Assembly (NCBI GenBank): GCA_030770535.1
Contig: JASVEC010000211.1
Span: 1 to 30,994 of the forward strand
Length of the DNA stretch: 30,994 nt
Source of the DNA: Batkoa obscura
Taxonomy: Eukaryota; Entomophthoromycota; Entomophthoromycetes; Entomophthorales; Batkoaceae
Reading direction: 5' to 3'
Below the pieces are notes generated by a model, which saw nothing but the letters and a program-made list of their open reading frames with translations, ran no database searches and was not told where the DNA came from. The translations under genes and the position numbers were made by a program. Of this stretch, positions 1 through 10,884 are shown piece by piece; positions within the stretch are counted from its first letter, which is position 1; each line of letters starts with the position of its first letter.

Positions 1-838
1 TTTAATTGTCATTTTTTTATAAATAAACAGTTTTATAATTATTGTGATGATTTATTACTTATAATCCCTATGTTGGTTTGTCTTGTTTTTTGGTACTAGT
101 CAATGTATTTTTTAATGATGTTAATTAAACAATAAAGTATAGAATTAAATCTAAATAATGATTAAATATATTACATAGTTTGTTAGCATTATTCAAAATT
201 ATAGTCACTCGTTTGATTTATACTATTTACGGATCAATCTGAATATTCAATAAGGTTAACCCAAAACATGATATGCTTAATATATTAATATATAGGGATG
301 TATTTTTGTGTTTGAGAATTTTACTAAGAATTTTCCACTCAAATAGTACTTAAAAAAACAGAAAAAGCGATGAAACCAAAAAACATATTATGTACTTTTT
401 ATATTTCGAATTTGATATTCTAAGTTTCAATGTTAAACAGTAGTATTATAAGCTATTAAAACCCCCTAAAAGCCTGTTTAATCCTTTTTTATATAGTCTC
501 TTATAGTTTTTGTTTTTTGAATATTTTTTTGATATAATAATTGTATGTTAAATATTACTAGAGCTACCCTTGATATTTAATACATTAAAATTGGATTAGA
601 TATAGTTTACCATTTAGTATAAGTTTCTTCCTTTTAAATCAATAGAATGATGCAATTGGCATGTGAAAATAAAGCTAATTATTAATATACTAACCTGAAT
701 TATATTATCATTACATATTACTGGAAGTTTATACTAACTTTAAGTTGGTCAATTATTATTATAAGTCTATTTCAATAATAACATAAGTTAAAGTATTAAA
801 AACATTGAAACGATTTATTATTAAAACAAATAAATAAA
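1..838. other. AT-rich spacer, 3' flank of the hydrolase gene
   Basis: No open coding stretch, tRNA or rRNA signature is visible. It holds one diverged MITE copy (294-390). The minus-strand hydrolase gene ends at 839, and AATAAA-like signals on the minus strand (around 813-835) would serve its polyadenylation. Confidence 0.6.
294..390 (-). mobile_element. MITE copy 1 (97 bp, diverged)
   Basis: Reverse-oriented copy of the dispersed ~97-bp element. It begins AGGGATGTATTTTTG and keeps the internal block that pairs with the TTTTCCACTCAAATAG region of the other copies. Its right terminus is degraded (CATATTA instead of CATCCCC) and no clean 4-bp target duplication remains, so it is one of the older copies. 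Confidence 0.75.
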
Positions 839-2310
839 TTAATTCTTAGTTAATGTCTTTACATGAGCTTTAAAAGCAGCAACTAATAAATCCACTGCTC
901 TACCTTCACTCATCAAAACTAAATGTTGAGCATTCATAACATAGGCAAATGAGAATTGATATTCTGGAGAAAATAAAATCAAACTACCGCCCATACCACC
1001 CCAACCATAAAAGGATACATTGGAATATTCTTCAAGTTCTTTATATTTAAATATTCCAAAGCCGCCTTTAGTCATTTCAGTCTTTAATAAGATAGCTTCA
1101 TCATATGCTTCAACTACCTCACCTATTGATTCTATAGTTGTGTATTCACTTAAATAAGTTTTACAATTGACACTGCCATTGTTTGCAAAATAGCTACCTA
1201 TTTTAGCTAACTAATAAAATTCGATTTAGTCAGTAAAAAACTAACGTAGCATTAAAAATCAACTTACTGATTTTGCATTAGTATGACCATTAACACTTGG
1301 GATTTCAATTGTAAGCATATCTTTAGCATTTGGAAGATCCTTTTCATTAGATAGTTTTAATTTCATCAGTTTCATTAAAATTCGAATCTCTTTTTAAAGT
1401 ATCTCTATTTAATCTAACTGCTTTTCTACCAATTAACCACTTAGGTAAAAACAAAGTCAAAGCATCTAATGTAGGATAATTATACCATTTAGCTTTACGG
1501 TTTTCATATTCTTTTTCTAAACCTAAATAAAATTCTATATTATACTTTGGATTAATCTCTTCTTTAAATAATTGTCCAATGCTACGTCCTTTTTTATCGA
1601 CTAATTTAACAAGTTCATTTAAAATTAATCCTCGGGTTATTCCATGATAACAACGTACTCTTTTTCCATTATAAACATGTGTCGTATTTTCAATATAATT
1701 TTTTTCATTCTTTTACTATCATAAACATCTTCATATGCTGGCTCTGGATCTAATAAATATGGTAATCCACCTTCATGACGTAATAAATCGGTTAAGGTTA
1801 CTTCTTCTTTACCACCGTTACTAAATTCCGGCCAATATGTACATATTTTTTCATTATAAGCAAGTAACCCTTGATCTACTAATTTAGCAATAACAGCACT
1901 GGCCTAATTCAATAACATTAATTCAAATTCATTATATAAAAATCACTATTAAAGTTAAAAAGTCTTACCATAAATTTAGAACTTGAAAATACTATCGTTA
2001 ATGTAGTTTCATTAAATAATTCCTTATTTTCATAATCTTGATAACCGCCATAAAGTTCTACCACTAGTTTTCCTTTGTTATAAACTGCTACGGAAGCACC
2101 AACTTCTATACCACGTTCAAAACTGTTTCTAAATACTTCTTTAACTTCCTTATACTCCTCTTCACATTGACCATGAATAGGGTATTTTGGTTTCCATAGA
2201 TTAAAATATCGATAGTACCATGGTGAAAAAGCAGCTTCATTTAATAGTTTATTACCAAGATAAATTAAACTAATTAATATTATGACTATAAATAATAAAA
2301 GAGATATCAT
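839..2310 (-). CDS. Serine beta-lactamase-like hydrolase (class C / LACTB-type), apparently frame-broken
   Basis: Three exons on the minus strand: 2310-1969, 1903-1268 and 1210-839, with GT-AG introns of 65 and 57 bp (about 449 codons). The N-terminus is a hydrophobic anchor (residues 2-21). The active-site SxxK is SSSK at residues 109-112, just before intron 1. Exon 2 carries the family stretches LLRHEGGLPYL, YHGITRG and PSVNGHTNAKS. Exon 3 carries GWGGMGGS and a typical C-terminus. These match the beta-lactamase/transpeptidase-like hydrolases that are multicopy in nematodes and many fungi; the substrate is unknown. Exon 2 needs two opposite one-base corrections to stay in the homologous frame: one base short at the 7-T run 1699-1705 and one base extra at the 4-A run 1377-1380 (plus-strand positions). 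This is either a young pseudogene or homopolymer assembly error. Family identity is firm; functionality is uncertain. Confidence 0.8.
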
Positions 2311-2345
2311 TTTTATTTTTTAAGACTTTGAATAATAAACTTGAG

Positions 2346-2353
2346 TTTTTATA
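2346..2353 (-). promoter_or_regulatory. TATA-like box of the hydrolase gene
   Basis: Minus-strand TATAAAAA lies about 36-43 bp before the start codon at 2310. If used, the 5' leader would be very short. Position and sequence only; in such AT-rich DNA the call is weak. Confidence 0.3.
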
Positions 2354-2817
2354 CTCTAGAAAAAAGGATCCACAATGAGATGAATATTTTCTAAAATTAG
2401 TATTATTTTTTAAACCTTGGCATAGTTTCTTGTGATTTAACTTTGTGTTTATTATATTTAATAAATCTGTTAAAGTTGACTTAATAGAAGTGGATAATAT
2501 AAATTATAATGATCTAGGTTTTTTTATCAATTTTAATATCTTAGTTCTGCAAATTTTATTATTAAAGATTTTGGTATACTTTTGTTGGAAAAAAATACTA
2601 TACTTTTTATACAATTAAACACTTTAATCAAACTAAATAAATTAAAAAGAAATAAAAGTTTGAATGCTATATAAAATTACATTTTACTTCTTATATCTGA
2701 TATCTATTTAAAACCTATTTATTAACTCATGACATAGAATACCAAGTATAAAATGCAACATTTTAAATGAGTTGTTTAAGCTTAGCATTAATTTTCTGGT
2801 ATTTTGATTTATTATAT

Positions 2818-2915
2818 GGGGATGTTTTTTTAGCTTCAGCATTTTTTCCATCTTTTGAGCGCTATTTGAGTGGAAAAATTGTTAGTAAAATTCTTGAATA
2901 CAAAAATACATTCCA
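2818..2915 (+). mobile_element. MITE copy 2 (98 bp), TSD ATAT
   Basis: Forward copy beginning GGGGATGTTTTTTTAG and ending ACAAAAATACATTCCA. It is flanked by ATAT on both sides (2814-2817 and 2916-2919). The internal core CGCTATTTGAGTGGAAAAAT is intact. Confidence 0.88.
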
Positions 2916-4290
2916 ATATAACATTATGAAAAATACTATGCTTAGATTGATTTTATAATAAACAAGGAACTTTATTACCTATACCTAAATTGAACTAATG
3001 GATTTCATAGACGATTAATTAGGCTTTGAAACTTATTGACACTCTTATAGTAATGTTTAATTGCTATTGAATATACAAAAGGTATTAATCCACTTGTCCA
3101 AAAGGGCTCAAGAATTTTAAAAAAGGCTCCATGTATTAAAAATTCACACTTATCTATTTAAAATTGAAGCAATTGAATTTTTCGAATTTGAACAAAACTA
3201 AATTGGAGTTTTTTTTATAGTTTAAGTTTTTAAACTCATGTAGATAAATTTCAATAAGGGGCAATAAATCTAAGTGCATAAATAAAACTTCATCAATAAA
3301 ATGAATAGACTGAGATATAACGAAGATTAAGGGATGAGAAATTTAATGCTTTAAAAGTAGGTTTACTTCTTTGCTTCTAAAATGAAGGCTCTGAGCATTT
3401 TTTTAACGCACTATAAATGCAATCCATTTTAAATATTAAAAATTAGAGTACAAAGTTTAAACTCAATAAAAGAAATATAAGCTAAATCCTTTGCTATTAT
3501 TCTTGGTGTTATTATTTTGATTATAAAGTTATAAAAAAACTTTTTGATATTTAAATCAACTCAGTTTAACTGATTTTAATCTTAAAACCACATGTAGCAA
3601 AGCAACTCAAAGATTGATAGTCAATATTTAATTTGCAAAAAAATATTAAAGCACAACAATCAAAATTAGTGGTAAAGTAGTTGCTTAAATTGTAAATAAA
3701 TTAATATTGAGGGTATGAGAAATTGTTATTTTACCTTAAAAAAACAGAAGTTTAAAAATAAAAAAAATGGCTCAACTATATATTTTTATTTGTATTATTT
3801 ATATTGAAAGTAAACAACTAAGAAGCGTAGTTGAATTAAGAATCGTAGTTTATTGAGGCAATTTGTTAAATTTTATAACATATAGATAATAAAAGTTTTA
3901 TTTACTTAATAGTACTGAACTTTAGTTAATTGTTATCATTTCTTTCGGCAATTATAAAATAAAAGAGATGAAGAGTCAACGGCATCAATGTCGTTATAGA
4001 ATGGAATGATGAGCTTATAATTTTTAAATAAAGATATTATAGATGATTCATTATTGGCTAATAAAATCCATGTTTATACCATTTTGTCAATTAATTTCAT
4101 AATTAAATTTATAACTCTAATTTTGAATAAATTTCAAACGTTTTAAATAAATTTCAGTTTTAAAACGAAATGGTTAGCTAAACAATCTTTTGAGTGACTG
4201 CTAATTCCAACAATTTAATATAATTTGAAGCTTTGATTGGCTGTGATGAAACTTTGTTCATTTTAAAATCATTAAGCCATTTCTATTTTG

Positions 4291-4317
4291 CCCCAGAGTT
4301 ATAACTTATAGCTGGGG
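4291..4317. repeat. Short inverted repeat CCCCAG...CTGGGG
   Basis: CCCCAG (4291-4296) pairs with CTGGGG (4312-4317) around a 15-nt AT-rich spacer. The right arm runs into GGGGATATTTTTGG, which resembles the MITE terminus, but the rest of the element is absent. No function can be assigned. Confidence 0.35.
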
Positions 4318-4756
4318 ATATTTTTGGATTCAGGGGATAAAAAATCAGATTATTATACAAGGCATAAAAAGAGAACTGAAAAGGTTTAAGTACAAAATAA
4401 AATTAGGCATGTGTTGGAAACAACAAGTTATAAAATCAAAGGATCATCCGATACTCCAATAATAAAATTGAGATGCCTTTAATAATATTTTAGTTGGTTA
4501 AAGGGAAATTAGTAGAAAATATTTCTCATCAAAAAATAAAGTAAGTTTGTTATAAAATGGTAAAATAATTGGCTGTAATGCAGCGATTTTCACCCAACCA
4601 AATTTCTAATCAAAACCAATTCAATCACTATAATAATAAGAGTATTAAATTTATCTTTTAAACCAAGCTTTATTTTATAAAAATTTAAATTTCTTTGTTA
4701 TCCTTTTCTCTTAGTTTCACTTTAAAAGTTTTGCTTTACTAATTCTCATCTTCTAA

Positions 4757-5973
4757 ATGATGGTCACATTAACAAAAGATTATCATTCTCAAAAAAGATT
4801 CGATCAGGCTTTAACTGTTATGCGTCAACTACCCCTTCCATTTCAACCTACTATTGAAGAGAAGTTAAAGTTGCAAATATTCTATAATCAATCATTACAG
4901 TCAAAAACAGATAATATAAATAATACAAATAATAATAATTCTTCATGGTATGACTTTAAGTAATCAATATATTCATGAAATTCATTATTTTATTATAGGG
5001 ACTCGGAAATTAAAAAGCAATCATTATCTCCTTCTCAAGCACAAGAAGAATATTATAAAGCTGTATTACAGGTAGATTGTTATATAAAATGAAATCGACG
5101 TATCAATTAACTATGTTTTAGTTGTTAAAAAGGTATTCGGACAGACCTTTTATTTATGATATAATTGAAAGTTTAGAAAGAGGAAAAAGGATTAGCGAAA
5201 TTAAAGTATACTTATATTTAAGTAAATAAATCTAAATTTTAATTCAAATTTTAGCTTCCTGAACCTCGTTCACTTCCATTATCAGCACAAAGTTCTAATT
5301 CTCAAGAAGACTATTTTTCATGCCCAGAAGATATGAATGATACCAGTCCACCATTAACTCATTTAAGTTTGAACATAAATCATCGATGGATGGAAAATAG
5401 TATACCTGTTATTAAAACACCTTCTGTTAATTCAATTGAAGATACTCCACTTGATCCCCTTAGTTCTGATGAACTTGATTATTCATCTGACGATGGAGCT
5501 ACTATGTCTACTTGCACTGTACGTGCAAATAATTTTTATAGTCCTCCAGATAACCAAAATTTGGATAGGAATTTATTATATCCAAGTAGATTGCCACCTG
5601 AGGCCGAACATGCACTTGAAACACTTCAAACTCAAGTTGCGTCTTTAAATGAAAGGTTGGAGGTTATTCAAAAGGAATTGAATGTAGCACATGTACCTAA
5701 AAAAGAATTTAATTGGAAAGAGTTAGCTATTGTAATTATTTCTTTTTCATGTATGGTGGTATATTAATTATTAATATAAATTTTTAGAATGTTTTAAAGA
5801 AATCCGCTGTGCATCTCATAGTAATGGGGTTGATTTTTGTACAAACATATAGGAATCGGCCCTACTCTTATCGCTTATTGTTAACGCAACTCATGTTGCC
5901 ATTTTATTCTATTTTGAAATATTTATTAAGTAATATTACTCTCTATTTTATTTTTATAGTAACTAATAATTAA
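4757..5973 (+). CDS. Acyl-CoA-binding-domain protein with C-terminal membrane segment (ACBD5/Atg37-like)
   Basis: Five exons: 4757-4959, 4999-5071, 5122-5205, 5255-5758 and 5788-5973, with introns of 39, 50, 49 and 29 bp; predicted 349 aa. Residues about 5-110 form an ACB fold (RFDQALTVMRQLP, then SLSPSQAQEEYYKAVLQLL). Next come an acidic, Ser-rich linker, a coiled coil (PEAEHALETLQTQVASLNERL) and hydrophobic C-terminal stretches after the WKE of FNWKELAIVIISFS. This architecture matches peroxisomal membrane ACBPs such as human ACBD5 and yeast Atg37, so a peroxisome or ER role is inferred. DYFSCPE (residues 139-145, after SNSQE) resembles a phospho-FFAT motif. The usual ligand residues (YKQ, KW) are replaced by YNQ and SW, and an Asn-rich insert sits between them. 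The last exon is uncertain: intron 4 is only 29 bp, and 5929-5958 could be a further in-frame 30-bp intron. The protein could instead end at 5767 without intron 4. Confidence 0.82.
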
Positions 5974-7699
5974 TTTTATAGAATCGATACGTAAATTATT
6001 AAGGTAAAAAAAGAAAAGTAAAAAAGTTAAAGTTGTTAATTTTTAGTATCGAAAGAATGTTTTTATTTAATTGCTACTTGTATCTCTATCCTATCTATCC
6101 TTTAATGTTTGTCTGTAATATTTAGATCCTCTCATCTGATTCTTTATTAAATAAAAAATTTTGGTATTTAATTGAAATTTAATTTTGTTTACATAACGTT
6201 TAAAAAGGGGGCTGAATCAAAGCGTGAGATTATTATTTAAAACTGAACTTTTATGTAATTTCAAAAACTTTATATGGGCATCACTTGATTTATTTAATAA
6301 TTAAAACATTGTAAATCCCACTTGTTGTATATAAGGTTTATTTACCAAGATATATATTATTAATTTAAAGTGAATTTTAAAGTGAATTTCAAAGCGACAA
6401 CTTTACTAAAACTAAAAATAGCCCTTATAAAAATTCAAACGAAGCTGAAAGAAGCATTTTTGATATTTTTTAGATTCTTAAAAGCTTAAAAGCCCAAATA
6501 TTTTATCCAACTAATAATGTTAAGAAGTAAAAGAATAAAAAATAGAGACAAAAGGCTCAAGCTTATAAGAATGATAGGGATGAGGAGTTAATAGACCAGG
6601 GGAGTAACCATACTTTATTGGTTTTGAAATAAGCCCATATTATGTTTAAAAGTGTTGTAGTATCAGTTATAATACTATATAAACATATGACGTAAAATCT
6701 AATATAGCAGCTGTTTATATTAACTTTAAACTGTTATATAAAAAAAATAAAAAAATAAAAAAAGTATTAGCTAAATTTTAGGTTTTTATTATATCTAATT
6801 AAAAATATTGATAGACTAAATAACAAGGAGATCTGGTAAAACTTGTATTTATATTTTGATACATTCAAATGCTTCAAAAATATTTACTATATACATAAAA
6901 ATTTAACATGCATATAAACTATTTTATTATAGGATAAAAATATAAAACAAAAATATTAAAAAAATAGAAAGATAAATTTTATTTTAAAAAAGTGCCAATT
7001 AAAACCTATTCTAGCAAATTTACTTTTATAATTTCAAAGATTATAAGTTTTTTCACTTAATTTGATAATAAATTTACCAAATTTGTTCTTTATTCTAAAG
7101 CCTAGTCATTTATAATCACACCTAAAAATAATCCAGTATACTCTGATTAGATCCTAATATTTAAAAGCATTGCTTTAATATCCCTTACTATATATAACAC
7201 AACTTTAAAATAGGCATATTATATAGTCTTTAAACATTCATTTTAACATACTAGATGATGTTTTCAGCGGGCTTGATTTAATATATCAAATATATTATCA
7301 TGTTGTAATATTAAAATGCTACTCTTAAAATTTGAGTGTGTTTATAGATCAAACTAGACACTATTTTAAATATTTTTAAATATTATTTTGTATAGTTTAA
7401 ATTATGCACATTAACTATAAGTCCATATACTTCTTATATTAATGAAGCAACTATCAACTTTGAGCTATGTCAATACTAAACCAAACTATATAATATTCAA
7501 CTGATTAGGGCAGAATTAATAGTTATAGTAATGATAATACATTAAAGTACATTAGTGTGAAGAGTTAATTACTTGATTTATAAAAGATTAAACTCTTGGG
7601 AAAAGCCAAATATTAAGTAATATTTGCTAATTGGTTCTTATAAAATTATATATATAGTCAACCATGAGGTAAGTTTTCGGTCTCATAAAGTAAGTCATA
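5974..7699. other. AT-rich spacer upstream of the gene array
   Basis: No coding stretch, RNA gene or MITE copy found. The last ~70 bp contain the TATA-like box of array copy 1. Nothing else recognised. Confidence 0.55.
7639..7646 (+). promoter_or_regulatory. TATA-like box, array copy 1
   Basis: TATAAAAT about 61 bp before the ATG at 7700. A TATA-like box sits 48-75 bp before every start (or start equivalent) in the array, including decayed copies, which supports a shared ancestral promoter. Confidence 0.4.
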
Positions 7700-8196
7700 A
7701 TGTCTAAAAGTTTTGGGATTTTCTCATCTATCGCTAACCTCATCGTTGATATTGTATTAACTACAAGCATAGCCGAAACCAGGGTACCTAATTATGATTA
7801 TGGTCATGATATCGTACTATCAATTTTGCGTTCCTTTTTAGCTCTATTTTTATTTTTGTCAGAGATCCCTCTGTTAAAGGAATTTTATCTTCATCGTTTT
7901 AACTTTTTTATGTTTCCTATTGGAAGAAGTTTGATGTATACGTTCCTTTCTATCTCATCGTTAACCTTATGCTATGTGGTGTTATTAATATCATTATAAC
8001 AGGAACCGTTACAGTAATTACCTTCATAATTGCATTACGTCATAAAGGAACTGGATCACCGTATATGCCTATAAATGGGAACGGTATATCTAATAACAGC
8101 CCAGAGCCTGTTCTTCCTTATCATCAATCTTCACTTGATGAAAAAAACATTCTGGCAGTCGCAAAAGAAGTAGATATCAAAATCATATCAAATTAA
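7700..8196 (+). pseudogene. Array copy 1: COPI-associated-like four-helix membrane protein, one frame break
   Basis: Starts with MSKSFGIFSSIANLIVDIVL, the same opening as copies 2 and 3. It keeps YDYGHDIVLSILR, LSEIPLLKEFYL and GRSLMYTFLSIS. The frame then breaks at about 7966-7970, where one A appears to be missing (CTTATG where homology expects CTTAATG). The rest, from LCGVINIIITG to the C-terminal tail with SPYMP and IKIISN, is fully open in the next frame to a stop at 8194-8196. Everything else is intact, so the break is very recent or an assembly error. It is not part of the identical tract shared by copies 2 and 3; its nucleotide sequence differs throughout. A MITE follows 79 bp after the stop. 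Confidence 0.78.
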
Positions 8197-8275
8197 ACAT
8201 CAAATCGCACAAGCTCAACTTAATAAATTTTAGTATTTTGACATTAACTTAATTTCCTCTTGTATGAAGACATAT

Positions 8276-8369
8276 GGGGGTGTTTTTTTTGGTTTACTTT
8301 TTTATCTTTTAAGCACTATTTAGGTGGAAAAACTTGCTAGTAAATTCTTAAACAAAAAAATACATCACC
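8276..8369 (+). mobile_element. MITE copy 3 (94 bp), TSD ATAT
   Basis: Begins GGGGGTGTTTTTTTTGG and ends AAAAATACATCACC. It is flanked by ATAT at 8272-8275 and 8370-8373. It lies just downstream of array copy 1, in the same orientation as MITE copy 4 has to array copy 3. Confidence 0.88.
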
Positions 8370-9083
8370 ATATTTCAACTTGTAAAATAGATTTTTAACT
8401 ATGTTTAATCCATTAGATATGTTAAAGCCATACATGTACTCTAAAAAAATAAATTACCAAAGCAAGTCAAGATTTTTGATAGTTAAAGTTATAAAATGTA
8501 AATAATTTCAATTTTGGTAGTAGATATATAGCAAGAGATATAGCTATAGTAGGATTACTGCACAACAAATTGATGAAATTTGCATAAATGTAGATTAAAT
8601 TTTAATCTTATCCAGTCTTTTTTATATTTAAAATTTTGTTTATAGTAATTTTTAGGATTTTTGAAACTAACAAGGAGTTAACTAATACTGTATAGTTGTA
8701 TAAAATAGCATAAGAATGTGTTTTAAAAATTGAACTCTCATGTTTTTCAATTTTAGAATTTCTAAAAGTAAATGAATTACTGAAATAAAAAAGATATTTA
8801 GTAACATTATATAGGATTTAAAGAATATCAGTTATAAATCCAGATATCTCTTGGCATTATTGAAATGAATGTTAAGTTCAGAGATATGCTGGCTATTGAA
8901 ATAAAACATAAGATATAGAACCAAAAGGCTTGTGACAATATCCAAATAAAATAGCGAATAAATTGAATCACATAAAGGTTAAGAATTACTCACTTTTTTT
9001 AACCCCTACTCGGAATTACTGACTTTTTAAATTCAAATCCTTGGCAAAGATTTAATGTTTAATTATTATTGGCTAAATAATAT

Positions 9084-9091
9084 TATAAAAT
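9084..9091 (+). promoter_or_regulatory. TATA-like box, array copy 2
   Basis: TATAAAAT, 54 bp before the ATG at 9138, preceded by a GGCTAA stretch similar to that upstream of copy 1 (TTGCTAATTGG). Confidence 0.4.
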
Positions 9092-9137
9092 AGTATATAT
9101 ATTAAATAAAAAACCAATTTTTTGTATCAAACTTAAA

Positions 9138-9635
9138 ATGTCAAAAGGATTAAGAACTTTTTCAACGTGTGCTAACATCTTTGTCGGTGTAGTATTAGCT
9201 ATTAGTATAGCTGAAACCGGCCAATACTATTATGACTATGGACATGGTATTGTACTATCCATCTTACGTTATTTTTTGGCTCACTTCGTGTTGGTATCTG
9301 AAATACCCCTTATAAAACCATTCTATCTTAAACATTTTAGATTCTATATGTTCCCACTTGGAAGAAGTTTAATGTATGCATTCCTTTCTATTTCATCATT
9401 TAGTCTTATATGGTGCGGTATTGTCAATATCATTGTACTGGGCATCATTACAGTGATTACTTTTATAATATCATTATATCATAAAGGGGAGGAATCGCCA
9501 TATATGCCTGTAAAAGACGATGACCCATCTAATGGTAATTTTAACTCTGCTCTTCCCTGTTACCAGCCCTTACCTAATGATGGCAATCCATTAGCGATTC
9601 CAAACGAAATAGATGTCAAAATCGTGTCAACTTGA
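9138..9635 (+). CDS. Array copy 2: COPI-associated-like four-helix membrane protein (intact)
   Basis: Intronless, 165 aa. Hydrophobic helices lie at about 8-25, 37-57, 71-91 and 93-114, followed by a polar, Pro-rich cytosolic-type tail of ~50 aa. The pattern SEIP, then a basic loop, then FPLGRSLMYAFLSIS resembles the EF-P...FLGRGLFYIFLG core of COPI-associated / TVP15-TVP18-like Golgi membrane proteins. That assignment is by recalled motif only and could be wrong. The ATG is chosen because the MSK(R/G/S) opening is conserved across copies. Residues 29-124 (9222-9509) are nucleotide-identical to copy 3, while the N-terminus and tail differ. A role in Golgi/endosomal membrane traffic is possible but not shown. 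Downstream, TTTAAATAAA may act as a polyadenylation signal. Confidence 0.8.
   Translation: MSKGLRTFSTCANIFVGVVLAISIAETGQYYYDYGHGIVLSILRYFLAHFVLVSEIPLIKPFYLKHFRFYMFPLGRSLMYAFLSISSFSLIWCGIVNIIVLGIITVITFIISLYHKGEESPYMPVKDDDPSNGNFNSALPCYQPLPNDGNPLAIPNEIDVKIVST
9222..9509 (+). repeat. 288-bp identical tract, partner A of gene conversion pair
   Basis: Compared base by base with 10969-11256 and found identical over 288 bp (96 codons, from Gln29 to Pro124). Sequence on both sides drops at once to clearly diverged (GGC versus CGT codon before it, GTAAAAGACG versus ATAAATGAAA after it). Confidence 0.9.
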
Positions 9636-10884
9636 TTTAAATAAACTTTACTATTTATGTATTATAATTTCTTTACAAGGTCACTCTTGAATATTACGAT
9701 GTAAGCTTTTTTTAAATTTCAAAATATATGAGAAATTAAATTTTTACATTCTAGAATATGTAAAACACTTAAAGTCTAGCTAAAGCACTCACGGTAGCGT
9801 AAAGGTATGAAATAGTTAATCCTTTTGACTTTAACAATAAATGATAATGACATAGTATAGATCTATAATTATATGATGTTTTATAAACTATTTACAATCA
9901 TTCATAATATATCTAAGCCTAATTTATGTGCCTTCAAGTTTTCAAAGATATCGTTTTTATCCCTTTATTGTTTTTTATTCATTCCTTTTTGTCTACGTTA
10001 ACTTGAACAAAGCTAATTCAAAACTTCTTGATACCAGGTATCTTGTTCAAAAATAGGGCGTTGTAGATTGTTGCAGTTAGCTAATTTCTATTATTCCACT
10101 CGTCTTTTACCTTTACTGCAGTTTTGGCCCCTTTTAAACACATCCTACTCCACTTCATTTTTTACATAGATAGGATGCCTGAGACTAAATAATTAAAGTT
10201 CTTTGGAAGAAATACTTTTCAATAGCTTGTAATAGTTTTACAGATATGAATTTATTAAGAACTTTGATATTACCAACATCAAAGCTAATACCGCACATTA
10301 CCAAATTAATCCTTATTTATTTTTTATGACTCTTGGCATTCAAACAGCTAATTATAAAACCAACATTATCACAATACTCTAATTAACATTTAAGAAAGCT
10401 TTAAATACAAATAGCCATCTTATATAAACTCCAAATATTAGAAGCTTAAAAAATTAATTTAGTAGATTAAAACCATCAATGAATAATATCATAAACAAGG
10501 CTTACAAAAGGCGGATATGGTTGTCAATTATAAAGGGGACTAAACGTAGGTAATTTCATTAATTTTTTTCAATCTCCTTTTATATAAATGAAATAGCTAC
10601 ATCATATACAATGAACTCATAAATTTTGTACATAAGCACTATTTATAATCACGGGTGAATATATTTAAAAAGGAAATTGATGGTTTAATGTGCATGTAAA
10701 ATATAAACTTGAAATTAACTATATGTTAATTAAGCTGCGTATATAGATTAGTGTACAAACCTTCAATTTAACATCAAGTTGCCATTGATTAGATTGTTCC
10801 AAAAAAAGGTATAAATAATCATAAAGGATAAATAATTATTTTAATACTTTATTTAAAAAATAAACGCATCAATATTAAACTTCA
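9636..10884. other. Spacer between copies 2 and 3 (part of tandem duplication unit)
   Basis: No gene. Many landmarks recur in order in the next spacer (11383-12638): AAAGCTAATTCAAAA / TAAGCTAATTTAAAA; ACCAGGTATC / ACCAGGATATC; CTTGGCATTC in both; CTTTAAATACAAA in both; TTTAAAAAGGAAATTGATGG / TTTAAAAAGGAGATCAATGA; TTTAACATCAAG / TTTAACATTAAG. The duplication unit is therefore gene plus spacer, about 1.75 kb. The start of this spacer lacks the MITE found after copy 3. Confidence 0.65.
10810..10817 (+). promoter_or_regulatory. TATA-like box, array copy 3
   Basis: TATAAATA, 75 bp before the ATG at 10885, about 25 bp after a GATTAGATTGTT block that aligns with AATCAAATAGTT upstream of copy 4. Confidence 0.4.

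Larger units (their letters stand above)
2311..4756. other. Intergenic spacer between divergent genes
   Basis: Separates the minus-strand hydrolase from the plus-strand acyl-CoA-binding protein. It contains one MITE (2818-2915) and a short GC-rich inverted repeat (4291-4317). I see no other coding sequence, RNA gene or recognisable element. A pyrimidine-rich tract (about 4700-4755) precedes the next start codon. Confidence 0.6.
8197..9137. other. Spacer between array copies 1 and 2
   Basis: Contains MITE copy 3 (8276-8369) and the TATA-like box of copy 2 (9084-9091). No other gene seen. Confidence 0.55.

Noticed and set aside
2767-2958. Small ORF sharing a peptide with frames at 23368, 24466 and 11261
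   Set aside because: The shared peptide is a translation of the dispersed MITE; the rest of each frame is unrelated.
5436-5648. 70-codon plus-strand frame inside the ACBP gene
   Set aside because: Out of frame with the coiled-coil and linker coding sequence of exon 4; composition is that of a shadow.
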